Source of the DNA: Cytobacillus oceanisediminis
GTDB lineage: Bacteria; Bacillota; Bacilli; Bacillales; Cytobacillaceae
Direction of reading: 5' to 3'
DNA: 64,000 nucleotides
NCBI RefSeq assembly: GCF_022811925.1
Contig: NZ_CP065511.1
Coordinates: 2,411,501 to 2,475,500 of the forward strand
In this document: positions 33,904 through 42,626 of the stretch, piece by piece
Layout: each line of letters opens with the position of its first letter
How positions within the stretch are numbered: position 1 is the first letter of the stretch
Translations under genes and position numbers: made by a program
Notes under the pieces: generated by a model
Told to the model about the DNA's origin: nothing
What the model saw: only the letters and a program-made list of their open reading frames with translations
Databases searched by the model: none

Positions 33904-35399
33904 TATTGGCAATTGGAATTATCTATCTTCTTGTTATACTCATTATAGGATTATTATCTATGAAGCATCAAAAAGACATGGACACCTTTTATACTGGGGG
34001 ACGGAGATTTGGCCCCTGGCTTGTCGCTTTGGCTGTATCCTCAACAACAATGTCTGGATACGGATTTATCGGATTGACCGGGCTTGTATATGAGCATGGA
34101 TATGCCATTTTTATGATCGGAATTTTTGCTACTGCTGGGATCTTTGTAAGCTTCTTGATATTGGCAAAGCCGATGAGGAGAATTACACAAAAATTTGGTG
34201 CTTTAACTATTCCGGATTTATTGGAGATCCGCTATAACAGCAAAACAGTGCGGGCTATCACTGCGCTCGCCATTCTTGGCGGTGCGATTGGCTACCAAAT
34301 GGCTCAATATAAAGCATTGGGCAATATGCTTGAAACGGTCCTAGGCGTTGATTATAAGCTTGCTTTATTTATAGGAGTGGCCATATTAACCGTATACGTG
34401 GTGGGCGGAGGAATGATCAGTGCCGTCTGGACCGATTTTATTCAAATGATTGTTATGATTGCTGGTGCTTTAATCGTATTTATTGGCGGGATGAGAATGG
34501 TTGGCGGCATGTCCCAAATGAATGCAGAGCTGACAGCTATTAATCCTGATATGGTGCAGGCTTTCCATACTACAGGGCCAATCGGAATTTTTGCATTCAT
34601 TTCTTATTTCTTTATTTATGTAATCGGCCATCAGGGACAGCCGCATGTTGTAACCAAATTCTACATGATCAGAAAAATTTCCATGCTTAAGTGGGCTTGT
34701 ATTATTGCGGCATCCACTTACGCAATAACAGCTTTATTGTGGTTTGTCGGCCTTTATACAAGAGTAATGGTAAATCGCGGAGAAATGGCAGCACCAGCAA
34801 CACCTGATATGGTGGCGCCAATGTTTATCGAAAACTTTTTCCCGCCGGTTGTCGCGGGGATCATATTTGCAGCTGTCATGGCAGCGATCATGTCGACCAG
34901 CGAAGCATTTCTTCTCGTCGCAAGTTCATCGATTGTAAGGGACATCTACCAGCAGATCATTAAGAAAGGGGAAAAATTGCCGGAGAAAAAGGAATTGGCG
35001 CTATCCAGATGGTTCACTCTTGCGATTATTGCTGTCACATTCCTGCTTTCACTAAATCCGCCTGATCTCGTTGGCTGGCTGGGCAATGCATCATGGGGAA
35101 TCTTCTCAGCATCATTGCTGCCTGTATTAAGCATCGGACTATTGTGGAAGCGCGCCACCAAGACTGCTGCTATTTGTTCATCTGCTTTAGGGTTCATCTC
35201 CAGCCTTGGACTATACATTCTGAAAGTAAAAGAGATTTATGTTCCGGCACTTGATACAGGGGCGATTGCCATGATCATCTCGACCTTATCATTAGTTGGA
35301 ATCTCCCTCATCACAAAGCCTGCATCAAGCCCAATTTTTGAAGAAAAGCCAAGAAAAGCTGCCAAAACCGAAGATCCGGCTGCAGCTAACTTCTCATAA
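33900..35399 (+). CDS. Sodium:solute symporter (SSS family)
   Basis: The 499-residue protein has about 13 hydrophobic segments. SSS features include FYTGGRRFGPWLVALAVSSTTMSGYGFIGL at TM2, the GGGMISAVWTDFIQM stretch and AAVMAAIMSTSEAFLLVASS. Members import carboxylates, proline, pantothenate and others with Na+. Here the operon encodes a CoA ligase and a hydratase, so an organic acid is the likely cargo, taken up and then activated. It ends the sigma-54 operon, followed by a large hairpin. Confidence 0.88.
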   Translation: MILAIGIIYLLVILIIGLLSMKHQKDMDTFYTGGRRFGPWLVALAVSSTTMSGYGFIGLTGLVYEHGYAIFMIGIFATAGIFVSFLILAKPMRRITQKFGALTIPDLLEIRYNSKTVRAITALAILGGAIGYQMAQYKALGNMLETVLGVDYKLALFIGVAILTVYVVGGGMISAVWTDFIQMIVMIAGALIVFIGGMRMVGGMSQMNAELTAINPDMVQAFHTTGPIGIFAFISYFFIYVIGHQGQPHVVTKFYMIRKISMLKWACIIAASTYAITALLWFVGLYTRVMVNRGEMAAPATPDMVAPMFIENFFPPVVAGIIFAAVMAAIMSTSEAFLLVASSSIVRDIYQQIIKKGEKLPEKKELALSRWFTLAIIAVTFLLSLNPPDLVGWLGNASWGIFSASLLPVLSIGLLWKRATKTAAICSSALGFISSLGLYILKVKEIYVPALDTGAIAMIISTLSLVGISLITKPASSPIFEEKPRKAAKTEDPAAANFS

Positions 35400-35402
35400 A
35401 TG

Positions 35403-35456
35403 GTGCCAGGCACCTATACCGCTTTTACTGACTGGTATAGGTGCCTGGCACTTTTC
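35403..35456 (+). terminator. Large hairpin terminator, GTGCCAGGCACC-type dispersed repeat
   Basis: A perfect 18-bp inverted repeat (GTGCCAGGCACCTATACC with its complement at 35434-35451) flanks a 13-nt loop and is followed by TTTTC. It terminates the symporter operon. A diverged copy of the same element lies at 37057-37090 after another gene, which marks it as a repeated sequence family and not only a terminator. Confidence 0.85.
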
Positions 35457-35517
35457 ACGAATAAAAAATCACCACTGATCCCAAAATAAAAACACTTACA
35501 AATAGGGAGGATTATTC

Positions 35518-35661
35518 ATGAGAGAAACGTGTTTTTATTGTACGGAAGAAATCACAGACAAACAAATGCATTTGATTTCGTTTGATATGGCAGATACTGA
35601 ACGGGAAGAAATCCTCTGCAAAGAATGTTATAGTGAATGGCTTCATGGGATAAAAGGTTAA
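35518..35661 (+). CDS. Small zinc-ribbon-like protein, 47 residues
   Basis: The protein has two CxxC pairs, CFYC near the N-terminus and CKEC near residue 37, spaced as in a short zinc ribbon. ATG is preceded by AATAGGGAGG. It lies 24 nt before another short gene, with which it is probably co-transcribed, and both end at the terminator near 35856. I do not recognise the family; metal binding is inferred from the Cys pairs. Confidence 0.65.
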   Translation: MRETCFYCTEEITDKQMHLISFDMADTEREEILCKECYSEWLHGIKG

Positions 35662-35684
35662 GTAAGAAAGAGTGAGGTTTTAGC

Positions 35685-35846
35685 ATGAAGTGGGACAAAG
35701 ATGAAAATGAAAAATCAACAGGAGAACCGGCCGAAGTAGTGCTTGAAATCAGTTCAACAGGCTATGGTTTAGAATCTGTTTCGAAAAGTGAAGTTAATTC
35801 TGATGAAAAAGAACAGGAAAATCCGTCTGGCTGCGGAGGATTATAA
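35685..35846 (+). CDS. Small acidic protein, 53 residues
   Basis: The frame runs MKWDKDENEKSTG to a C-terminal SGCGGL. It is rich in Glu, Lys and Ser, with one Cys near the end. GAGTGAGG precedes ATG, it follows the zinc-ribbon-like gene by 23 nt, and a terminator follows the stop. Function unknown. The Cys-Gly-Gly tail is notable but too little to assign a role. Confidence 0.55.
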   Translation: MKWDKDENEKSTGEPAEVVLEISSTGYGLESVSKSEVNSDEKEQENPSGCGGL

Positions 35847-35855
35847 CAATTGATA

Positions 35856-35884
35856 AAACGTCTGCAATCCGCAGGCGTTTTTAA
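35856..35884 (+). terminator. Terminator of the two small genes
   Basis: AAACGTCTGC pairs with GCAGGCGTTT and is followed by TTT. It lies 10 nt after the stop of the 53-residue gene. Confidence 0.85.
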
Positions 35885-36017
35885 AATAGGTAAAAAGGTA
35901 CAACTTAACTTGCGGCAAGGCAGGAATACCTCATTTCGCCGGTGAATACAATTAGAAAATGGAAACAGCTTCCTAAATAGAAAGAAGAAGCAAATAATTA
36001 AAAAAGCTGGGGGAAAA

Positions 36018-37049
36018 ATGAGTAAGCGAAAATGGGGAATATCACTTTTGTTGATTGTCTGTTTCATAGGATTAGCCGGGTGTTCAGGGAAAGCTGCCGG
36101 CGATAATAAGCTGGAGAAAAAGCTAGCGGAAGAAAAAGCTAAAGAAGAAGAAGAAAAGGCCAAAGAGGAGGCGAAGGCAGAGGAGCAGGCCAAGGAGGAA
36201 GAAAAGAAGGAAGAAGTAAAACCGGTTGTGGTTAATGTCATCGACCCCAATACAAAAGCTGTTCTTAAAACCTTCAGCCCTGCTGAGATGGGCTTTGGAG
36301 CTGAAGATGAAAAATATAAGGCAGAACTTGCCCAATGGGCTAAAGAAATAGCACGGGGCACGGATGCAAAGCAAGGGTATGATCAAAGAATGACCCTTGA
36401 TAAATTAGGTCCGGATGGGGAAATTATCAAGGGGCAGCCTGAAATCATCCTTGAAGAAAGTGATTTGGTGCAGAAGATTATTGATTCGTCTGTAAGCGGA
36501 GGCGATGTCGAACTGCCGCTCTATGTATCTGAAAGCGGGTATGACCCTGCAGATGTACCCTATCTGGGTGAAGTGGTCGTCGCGTCATATACAACCCATT
36601 TTAACAGCGGTGTGGCAGGCAGGACAAAAAATATTGAACTCTCTGCAGAAGCCATCAATAATATTATTCTAGGTGTCGGAGATCATTTTTCTTTTAATAC
36701 AACTGTGGGTCCCAGTGATGAAGCTCATGGATATCAGCCTGCAGAAGAAGCCATTAATGGCAAGCTCGTGATGGGCATTGGCGGCGGTATTTGCCAAACA
36801 TCCTCCACACTTTTCAATGCCGTCGATAAAGTCGGGGTCAGCTATGTCGAAAAACACCACCATTCCGTGACGGTGGGCTATGTCCCTAAGGGAAGGGATG
36901 CAACCGTGTCCTATGGAGGCAAAGACTTCAGATTTGAAAATACTACAGGCATCCCACTTCTTGTAAAAGCAAACTTTGGAAATGGTGTTTTAACGATCGA
37001 AATCAGAACGGCAAAAAAATATGAAGGATTACTGAAGAAAGCAGTATAA
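36018..37049 (+). CDS. VanW-family lipoprotein
   Basis: The 343-residue exported protein has a lipobox LAGC with lipidated C22. A Lys/Glu-rich linker (about residues 34-68, likely helical) is followed by the VanW domain: LSAEAINNIILGVGDHFSFNTTVGP, then GIGGGICQTSSTLFNAV near 255 and a C-terminal KANFGNGVLTIEI strand region. VanW proteins occur with some vancomycin-resistance clusters and widely in spore formers, where their role is not settled. No resistance genes are adjacent. It is probably attached to the outer membrane surface, facing the wall. Confidence 0.85.
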   Translation: MSKRKWGISLLLIVCFIGLAGCSGKAAGDNKLEKKLAEEKAKEEEEKAKEEAKAEEQAKEEEKKEEVKPVVVNVIDPNTKAVLKTFSPAEMGFGAEDEKYKAELAQWAKEIARGTDAKQGYDQRMTLDKLGPDGEIIKGQPEIILEESDLVQKIIDSSVSGGDVELPLYVSESGYDPADVPYLGEVVVASYTTHFNSGVAGRTKNIELSAEAINNIILGVGDHFSFNTTVGPSDEAHGYQPAEEAINGKLVMGIGGGICQTSSTLFNAVDKVGVSYVEKHHHSVTVGYVPKGRDATVSYGGKDFRFENTTGIPLLVKANFGNGVLTIEIRTAKKYEGLLKKAV

Positions 37050-37056
37050 TGGCAGC

Positions 37057-37098
37057 AGGCACCTGTACCATGTTTCCGGTATAGGTGCCTGACATGTT
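37057..37098 (+). repeat. Diverged copy of the GTGCCAGGCACC hairpin element
   Basis: AGGCACCTGTACC folds with GGTATAGGTGCCT around a short loop. The sequence matches the hairpin at 35403-35456 apart from a few changes. A T-rich stretch (TGTTTTT) follows, so it can terminate the VanW-type gene. Confidence 0.75.
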
Positions 37099-37196
37099 TT
37101 TAAAACATTTTAAACAGTGGAGAAAAATTGGTTGAAAAATAAGCAAATAGCGGAGGGGTTTGTCCACACCTTTTCAGTCCCTTTTAATACAATAAT

Positions 37197-37275
37197 ATAG
37201 AAGATCTCCTCCCTAAGGATCTTTGGTCTGCATAGTCGCCGCTAATCTGCCAGCCGGATTAGCGGCATTTTCTTT
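37197..37275 (+). ncRNA. Candidate small RNA with C-rich loop and intrinsic terminator
   Basis: Between two separately transcribed genes, a hairpin (AAGATC 37201-37206 with GATCTT 37218-37223) presents a CCTCCCTAA loop. A perfect 10-bp terminator hairpin follows (GCCGCTAATC with GATTAGCGGC, 37238-37266) and runs into ATTTTCTTT. A -10-like TACAAT lies at 37188-37193, with a poorly placed -35. The upstream gene already has its own hairpin. C-rich loops complementary to ribosome binding sites are typical of Gram-positive regulatory RNAs such as RsaE/RoxS and FsrA. The structure is seen; the function is inferred. Confidence 0.4.
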
Positions 37276-37409
37276 GTTATTATGTGCGAAAGGAGGAGAA
37301 TTTTCTGTAAATATATGAACTGATAGGTAAAAAGTTCCTGACTTACCAGGCGTGTTCATGTTAAATTATAAGTAGAATATCCTATCTTATTTGGAAATGA
37401 GGAAAAGTC

Positions 37410-39098
37410 ATGAAATTATCTGTGGCAAAAAAACTGTTCCTCGGGTTTTTGTCTGTCCTATTATTATTTGGTCTTGTCGCCGGTTTATCTAATTATGAAC
37501 TCGGTAATGTTAACCGAAATTATCAAAGCTTAATAGATGAAAATGTCTCCGAAGTGATGCTTGTAAAAACATTGAAGGCAGAGCTTATGAATGAAGCAGG
37601 GGGAATACGCGGCTACCTCCTGACAGGCGACTCTACATATCTCAGTAACTATGAAAGTTCCCGCAAGAGAATGGAACATCATATCAATGAACTGAATAAA
37701 TTAACCAGCAATAATGAAGAGAAGGAATTGGCGAAAGAGCTGAAAGTGCTTCATGATCGCTACCAGAGCATTATTGATAAAGAAATTAAGTTTAAGCTGG
37801 AAGATAATAATGCATATATGTCATTAGTTGAAACCTCCGATAAACAGGTCAGCCAGGATTTTAACAAAAAAGCGGATGAACTTGTAAAATTTTATGAAAC
37901 CCAATTAGATGCTGGGATAAATGAAACAGTATCCAGCGTAAAATCTGCCCAGGTCATTACTTTAATTATTACGTTTGCAGCTATTCTGGCTGCGATGGCG
38001 ATCGCTTATTTTATAAGCAGAATGATTTCAAGGCCGATAAATCTGGCTGCAGCTACGATAGACAAGGTGGCTGGAGGAGATTTAAGCCATGGCTCCATTA
38101 AAGTGAAAAACAGGGATGAAATAGGAGCGTTTATTTTATCCTTAAATAAGATGGTAAAAGACTTAAGGTCTGTGGTCACCCAGGTAAGAAGCACTTCAGA
38201 ACAAGTTGCATCAAGCAGTGAGGAACTCGCTGCGAGTGCAGAGGAAAATTCTTTGGCTTCTGAACAGGTTGCAGCTATTTCGCAAAAAAATGCCCTTGGC
38301 ACTGAACAGCAGCTTTACCGCTTTAGAGAAGTATCTTCTTCAATAGAGGAGATTGCTTCGGGAATGCAGCAGATTTCTTCAAGCAGCCAGCTGATGCTTG
38401 AAGCAGCAGAAAAAACTGATTTCTTAACTGAAAAAGGCACTAAATCAGTCGAAAATGTTGTAAGGCAGATGAATGAAATAAATACTTCAGTAGGCAATGC
38501 CACACAGTATATTAATACGCTCGAATCCCGATCAAAAGAAATCAGCAATATCGTGGAACTGATCACCACTATCGCCGAGCAGACCAATTTGCTTGCCCTC
38601 AATGCAGCCATTGAAGCTGCAAGGGCAGGTGAGCATGGCAGGGGCTTTTCGGTTGTAGCCGATGAAGTCCGCAAACTGGCAGAGGGTTCCAAACAATCTG
38701 CTGTTCAGATTCAGCAAATGATTGGACTTGTTCAGGAAGAAACAAAGCAGGCCGTTCAGGCAATGGAGAAAGGGAATGAACAGGTTAAAGAGGGGCTCGA
38801 AGATACGATGGAAGCAAGTGCTGCTTTTGCAGAAATTGCCCATTCAATGGGTGATGTAACATATAAAGTCGAGGAAGTTTCATCCTCAGTGGAGGAACTG
38901 ACTGCCTTAACCAGCCAGATCAATGAAGTCATGACAAACGTGCAGGACATCTCAGAAAAAAATGCAGCAGCTTCACAGGAAACTTCAGCCGCAACAGAAG
39001 AACAGCTCGCCACAATGGAAGAAGTATCATCATCAGCAGGATCACTTGCAAAACTTGCTGAAGAGTTGCAGGAAGTTGTTTCGAGATTTAAATTATAA
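37410..39098 (+). CDS. Methyl-accepting chemotaxis protein
   Basis: The 562-residue transmembrane receptor has TM1 at about residues 10-30, then an extracellular helical sensor domain (31-185) of the four-helix-bundle/CHASE3 kind ([21 protein letters not shown]). TM2 lies near 186-208, with HAMP near 210-262, and then a methyl-accepting coiled coil with the CheA/CheW-contact tip [26 protein letters not shown] near 389-414. It signals to CheA. No ligand can be assigned. An upstream TAAA-N15-CCTATCTT only weakly resembles a sigma-D promoter. Confidence 0.93.
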   Translation: MKLSVAKKLFLGFLSVLLLFGLVAGLSNYELGNVNRNYQSLIDENVSEVMLVKTLKAELMNEAGGIRGYLLTGDSTYLSNYESSRKRMEHHINELNKLTSNNEEKELAKELKVLHDRYQSIIDKEIKFKLEDNNAYMSLVETSDKQVSQDFNKKADELVKFYETQLDAGINETVSSVKSAQVITLIITFAAILAAMAIAYFISRMISRPINLAAATIDKVAGGDLSHGSIKVKNRDEIGAFILSLNKMVKDLRSVVTQVRSTSEQVASSSEELAASAEENSLASEQVAAISQKNALGTEQQLYRFREVSSSIEEIASGMQQISSSSQLMLEAAEKTDFLTEKGTKSVENVVRQMNEINTSVGNATQYINTLESRSKEISNIVELITTIAEQTNLLALNAAIEAARAGEHGRGFSVVADEVRKLAEGSKQSAVQIQQMIGLVQEETKQAVQAMEKGNEQVKEGLEDTMEASAAFAEIAHSMGDVTYKVEEVSSSVEELTALTSQINEVMTNVQDISEKNAAASQETSAATEEQLATMEEVSSSAGSLAKLAEELQEVVSRFKL

Positions 39099-39130
39099 AA
39101 GGGACTCGGCTGAGTCCCTTTTATTTTTTC
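39097..39130. terminator. Bidirectional terminator between chemotaxis and metal genes
   Basis: AAAAGGGACTC pairs with GAGTCCCTTTT around GGCT, followed by ATTTTTT. It lies between convergent genes. Confidence 0.85.
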
Positions 39131-40116
39131 TATAAGATTCTAATGGTTAATGGATACAGATATGGAATAAACGGCTCCTCAATTTCTTTCCATTCTTTAA
39201 TTTTAATCAGTGGAAGCTCTGTCCCATTATAGGCTGCCTTGTCTATGACTCCGCTAACTTTGACCCACATATTATCATAGAGTTCCGGAGCTTCCTCCAT
39301 TTCTGAAAGAAAGCCAATCATACTTGCATCTGCCACACAATGCGTAATCAAAAACCTCGAAATGACAAGCTGATTGGAAGCCAGTCCTTCTTCTTTATAA
39401 ATAAATCCCTGAAATTCAATTTCCCTGCCTACGAATTTATCAATATCCTTACTGATTTCCTCATAATATAAGCTAAAAACTTTATCATCCATCTTAATAG
39501 CAGGAGCCGAATACAGGTCCTTTTTTAATTGCTCAAATTCTTCATTGGATATTTCCTGTACCTCTTCATTTACAGATAGGTCATGCTCCAGCTCCTCGAC
39601 TTCTTCCAGCTCTTCTTCAAGCGAATAATTCTCAAGGTTAATTTCTGATTGATCTTCTATTTCCTCAGAGTCCGACGAAACATTCTCCTCTTTATTTTGA
39701 TTACCAAGTATGGCCAGCCCGCCTTTCTTTTCAGCAATGGAAGCATCAAGCGTCTTTGCAGGCAAGAAGAATCCTGTTAATAGCGGAAATAATATAATAG
39801 AATATGACAGCAGCTTTTTACCTGTAAACGGTGTATCTCCATGATCATGATGATGAGAACAGCTATGATCATCATGGTGGCAGCAGTCCTTACCGTGATG
39901 GTGTTCGTGACCCTCTTTTTCTCTTTTGGAACTCCATATCCTGGTAATCTGAATAAAAAATAAAAATAAAAACAGAATGGAAGCGGATTGACTTAACCGG
40001 ACATATTTCGGATTAATATATTTGGTTATGTCGCCTGTATAGTGAAGCTGAAAAATCAGTCCGCAAAAAGCCAGTAGAATCAGCGCCCTTAATGTCTGCT
40101 GAAAATGGATTTTCAT
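39130..40116 (-). CDS. TIGR03943/DUF1980-type membrane protein, His-rich (YcgQ-like)
   Basis: The 328-residue protein has about four membrane segments in the first 130 residues, with a loop rich in His and Cys (HEHHHGKDCCHHDDHSCSHHH, near residues 70-90) that should bind metal. An acidic linker and a soluble C-terminal domain follow (EIEFQGFIYKEEGL, RFLITHCVADASMIGF). The frame extends to 40167, but AGGAGG 6 nt before ATG 40116 fixes the start there. It is downstream of and probably in operon with a permease gene, the usual YcgR-YcgQ pairing. Adjacent Zur-type boxes and a metallochaperone suggest a role in zinc or other metal handling. Confidence 0.82.
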   Translation of the reverse strand: MKIHFQQTLRALILLAFCGLIFQLHYTGDITKYINPKYVRLSQSASILFLFLFFIQITRIWSSKREKEGHEHHHGKDCCHHDDHSCSHHHDHGDTPFTGKKLLSYSIILFPLLTGFFLPAKTLDASIAEKKGGLAILGNQNKEENVSSDSEEIEDQSEINLENYSLEEELEEVEELEHDLSVNEEVQEISNEEFEQLKKDLYSAPAIKMDDKVFSLYYEEISKDIDKFVGREIEFQGFIYKEEGLASNQLVISRFLITHCVADASMIGFLSEMEEAPELYDNMWVKVSGVIDKAAYNGTELPLIKIKEWKEIEEPFIPYLYPLTIRIL

Positions 40117-40126
40117 AGTAATCCTC

Positions 40127-41119
40127 CTAAATGAAATTCTGTAAAAGAAGCAGCGTGAAAAAGACAACGGAAGCAGTCAGCGCTAATACCCCAAGAACAA
40201 ACTTCATCCTAAACACACTAAGCATCATAATTGTATTTTTAAAATCGATCATCGGCCCGAAGATCAAAAACCCCAGTACGGAAGACTTAGGAAATATGCT
40301 GCTGAATGAAGCACCAATAAAAGCGTCGGCCTCGGAGCATAGTGACAAAACATAGGCGAAGCCCATCATGATAAGCAAGGATACTACCGGATTATCGGCA
40401 CTTTGCAGAAATGTTTTTGCCGGCATATAGACTTGTACAATGGAAGCTAATAAAGCACCAATAATTAAATATTTGGCCATGTCAAAAAATTCATCGATTG
40501 AATGGGTCAGCATCGACCAAATCCTGTCCAGGAAGGAACGATTTTTTTCGCTGCTGTGGGGTAAGTGAATACTTTCCTTCAATTGCCCGGACTTAAAGAT
40601 GATGCTCACGCTAAAGGCAACTATTATGGCAATTAGGAATCCCAGTCCCATTCGTAAGCCCGCCATTTCAAAATCGTTTCCAAAAGCCATGTATGTAGAA
40701 GCAATGACGATGGGATTAATCAGGGGGCCAGTCAGCATAAAACCAATCGCTGCATATACTGGAACACCCTTAGACATAAGCCGGCGGATGATGGGGACAA
40801 TACCGCATTCACACGCTGGAAAAAGGGCGCCTGCCACACAGCTCATGACAACAGCAGCCGTTCTATTTTTCGGAATCCACCTTTTTATATGGTCTTCTGT
40901 AATGAAAATTTGGATAAACCCTGCAATCAGCACACCTATCAGGACAAAAGGCAACGCTTCTATTAGGATGCTGATAAAGATAACATTCAGATTTAACAGA
41001 GAAGGGGGAATATCAAAAGATAAACCTAAGCCAGAGCTGAAAGATATGAAATATACCAGAATGGCTATCAAAATTATGCCCGTTATATCAATGATATGGC
41101 TGCGAAAAACTCGGTTCAT
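40127..41119 (-). CDS. Permease of the DUF318/YcgR family
   Basis: The 330-residue membrane protein has about eight hydrophobic segments and the family stretches LPFVLIGVLIAGFIQIFI, FPACECGIVPIIRRLMSKGVP and GFMLTGPLINPIVIASTYMAFG. The paired ACECG motif could be a metal or redox site. Its stop lies 10 nt before the start of the His-rich protein, so both are one operon. A Zur-type box lies 24-38 bp upstream of its start. The transported species is unknown; context suggests a metal or metal complex. Confidence 0.82.
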   Translation of the reverse strand: MNRVFRSHIIDITGIILIAILVYFISFSSGLGLSFDIPPSLLNLNVIFISILIEALPFVLIGVLIAGFIQIFITEDHIKRWIPKNRTAAVVMSCVAGALFPACECGIVPIIRRLMSKGVPVYAAIGFMLTGPLINPIVIASTYMAFGNDFEMAGLRMGLGFLIAIIVAFSVSIIFKSGQLKESIHLPHSSEKNRSFLDRIWSMLTHSIDEFFDMAKYLIIGALLASIVQVYMPAKTFLQSADNPVVSLLIMMGFAYVLSLCSEADAFIGASFSSIFPKSSVLGFLIFGPMIDFKNTIMMLSVFRMKFVLGVLALTASVVFFTLLLLQNFI

Positions 41120-41142
41120 AAGTATCCTCCTGTATTTAAAAA

Positions 41143-41157
41143 TCGTAATGATTTCGT
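41143..41157. promoter_or_regulatory. Zur-type box upstream of the permease operon
   Basis: TCGTAATGATTTCGT differs at two positions from the Bacillus Zur consensus TCGTAATNATTACGA. It lies 24 bp upstream of the permease start, where bound repressor would block transcription or initiation. Confidence 0.6.
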
Positions 41158-41254
41158 TTTATACTCTATATTAATTTTATGAAAATGTAAATGGGATTAT
41201 GAGCATTTTGAAAGGATAGGAGAATCGAAGGGTAAAAAAATATAAAGTTTACCC

Positions 41255-41283
41255 TTGCAATCGAAAGAAAATTTTAATATGAT
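41255..41283 (+). promoter_or_regulatory. Promoter of the GTPase-rpmG operon
   Basis: TTGCAA and TATGAT are separated by 17 nt. The Zur-type box starts 3 nt after the -10 element, over the expected transcription start. Confidence 0.7.
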
Positions 41284-41285
41284 TT

Positions 41286-41306
41286 AAATCGTAACAATTA
41301 CGATTT
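41286..41306. promoter_or_regulatory. Zur box of the GTPase-rpmG operon
   Basis: AAATCGTAACAATTACGATTT is nearly palindromic and contains TCGTAACAATTACGA, one base from the Zur consensus core. It overlaps the start point of the promoter at 41255-41283. Zn-loaded Zur would repress here, and zinc limitation would release the GTPase and L33 genes. Confidence 0.82.
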
Positions 41307-41423
41307 GATAAAAACTCCTCAATATTCTCGAGTTAATACTGTATGTAGCTAATCCCGAAGAGGGAGTACTAATCAACTGTAAATCGGAATGGATACTATT
41401 TACGCTGAAAAGGAGAGAAATCT

Positions 41424-42626
41424 ATGAAAAAGAAGATACCCGTCACTGTACTGAGCGGCTATTTAGGTTCAGGAAAGACCACTCTGCTGAACCACATTTT
41501 AAATAATCGCGGCAATAAGAAAATTGCAGTGATTGTAAATGATATGAGTGAAGTCAATATTGACGCATCCATGGTAAAAAAAGGCGGTTTTTCAAGGACC
41601 GATGAAAAACTCGTTGAGCTTCAAAATGGATGCATCTGCTGTACTTTGAGAGAAGACTTAATGATAGAAGTGGAAAGGCTGATTAACGAAGGGGATATCG
41701 AATATATCCTGATTGAATCCTCAGGCATCTCAGAACCTATTCCGGTTGCCCAGACTTTTACTTATATGGATGAAAGTTTAGGAGTTAATCTTTCGGAAAG
41801 ATGCACGCTTGACACAATGGTAACAGTTGTAGATGCAAATCGTTTTTGGCATGACTTTGCATCAGGAGAAACTCTGCTGGACCGCAAACAGGGCACAGAT
41901 GAATACGACGCCCGGGAGGTTGTTGACCTATTAATAGACCAGATTGAGTTCGCGAATGTCCTGGTGCTGAACAAACTGGATCTGGTTGATTCGGAAAGTG
42001 CTGATGAACTTAAGGCCGTATTAGAAAAGTTAAACCCTGAGGCAAAAATTATTAAAGCCGTAAATTCAGAGGTTGAACCGGAAGAAATCCTTGATACTCG
42101 TCTGTTTGATTTTGAAACGTCGAGCCAGGGAGCAGGATGGATCAAAGAGCTGAATGAAGAACATACACCCGAAACTGAGGAATATGGAATTTCCTCCTTT
42201 TTATATAGAAGAAAAAGGCCTTTCCATCCAGAAAGATTTATGCAGTGGCTTGAGGGTTTTCCTGCAGATATTGTGAGAGCCAAAGGCTTTTTCTGGCTTG
42301 CTTCCCGCCATGACATGGCCGGTCTCCTGTCCCAGGCAGGACCATCCATAACACTGCAAGGTGCTGGGGAATGGATTGCAGCCCTTCCAGAGGTGGAAAG
42401 AAACAAAATTTTAAAGGATGAACCAGAACTGCTTGATAGATGGGATAAGGATTTTGGAGACAGAATGACAGAACTTGTATTCATTGGCATGGGTATGAAA
42501 CAAGAAGAGATTGCATCAAGTCTGGATGGCTGCTTACTAACCGATAAAGAAATGAGTTCAGACTGGTGCATGCTGGCAGACCGGCTGCCAGCTTTTAATT
42601 CTAATATGATGGAGGAAGTGAAATGA
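41424..42626 (+). CDS. zagA: COG0523 (CobW/YciC) family GTPase, zinc metallochaperone type
   Basis: The 400-residue G3E-family GTPase has Walker [15 protein letters not shown] (about 10-23), the metal-binding C70-x-C72-C73 in [10 protein letters not shown], the ESSGISEP switch, NKLDLV as the G4 motif, and a C-terminal CobW_C domain. In B. subtilis the Zur-controlled relatives YciC/ZagA deliver zinc to client enzymes under zinc limitation. The Zur box over its promoter and the linked zinc-free L33 gene fit this exactly. Other COG0523 members serve cobalt or nitrile hydratase, but the context argues for zinc. The stop overlaps the rpmG start (ATGA). Confidence 0.88.
   Translation: MKKKIPVTVLSGYLGSGKTTLLNHILNNRGNKKIAVIVNDMSEVNIDASMVKKGGFSRTDEKLVELQNGCICCTLREDLMIEVERLINEGDIEYILIESSGISEPIPVAQTFTYMDESLGVNLSERCTLDTMVTVVDANRFWHDFASGETLLDRKQGTDEYDAREVVDLLIDQIEFANVLVLNKLDLVDSESADELKAVLEKLNPEAKIIKAVNSEVEPEEILDTRLFDFETSSQGAGWIKELNEEHTPETEEYGISSFLYRRKRPFHPERFMQWLEGFPADIVRAKGFFWLASRHDMAGLLSQAGPSITLQGAGEWIAALPEVERNKILKDEPELLDRWDKDFGDRMTELVFIGMGMKQEEIASSLDGCLLTDKEMSSDWCMLADRLPAFNSNMMEEVK

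Noticed and set aside
41762..42571. 269-codon minus-strand open frame inside the GTPase gene
   Set aside because: It is Ser-rich antisense of a conserved GTPase, with no start signal or family resemblance.
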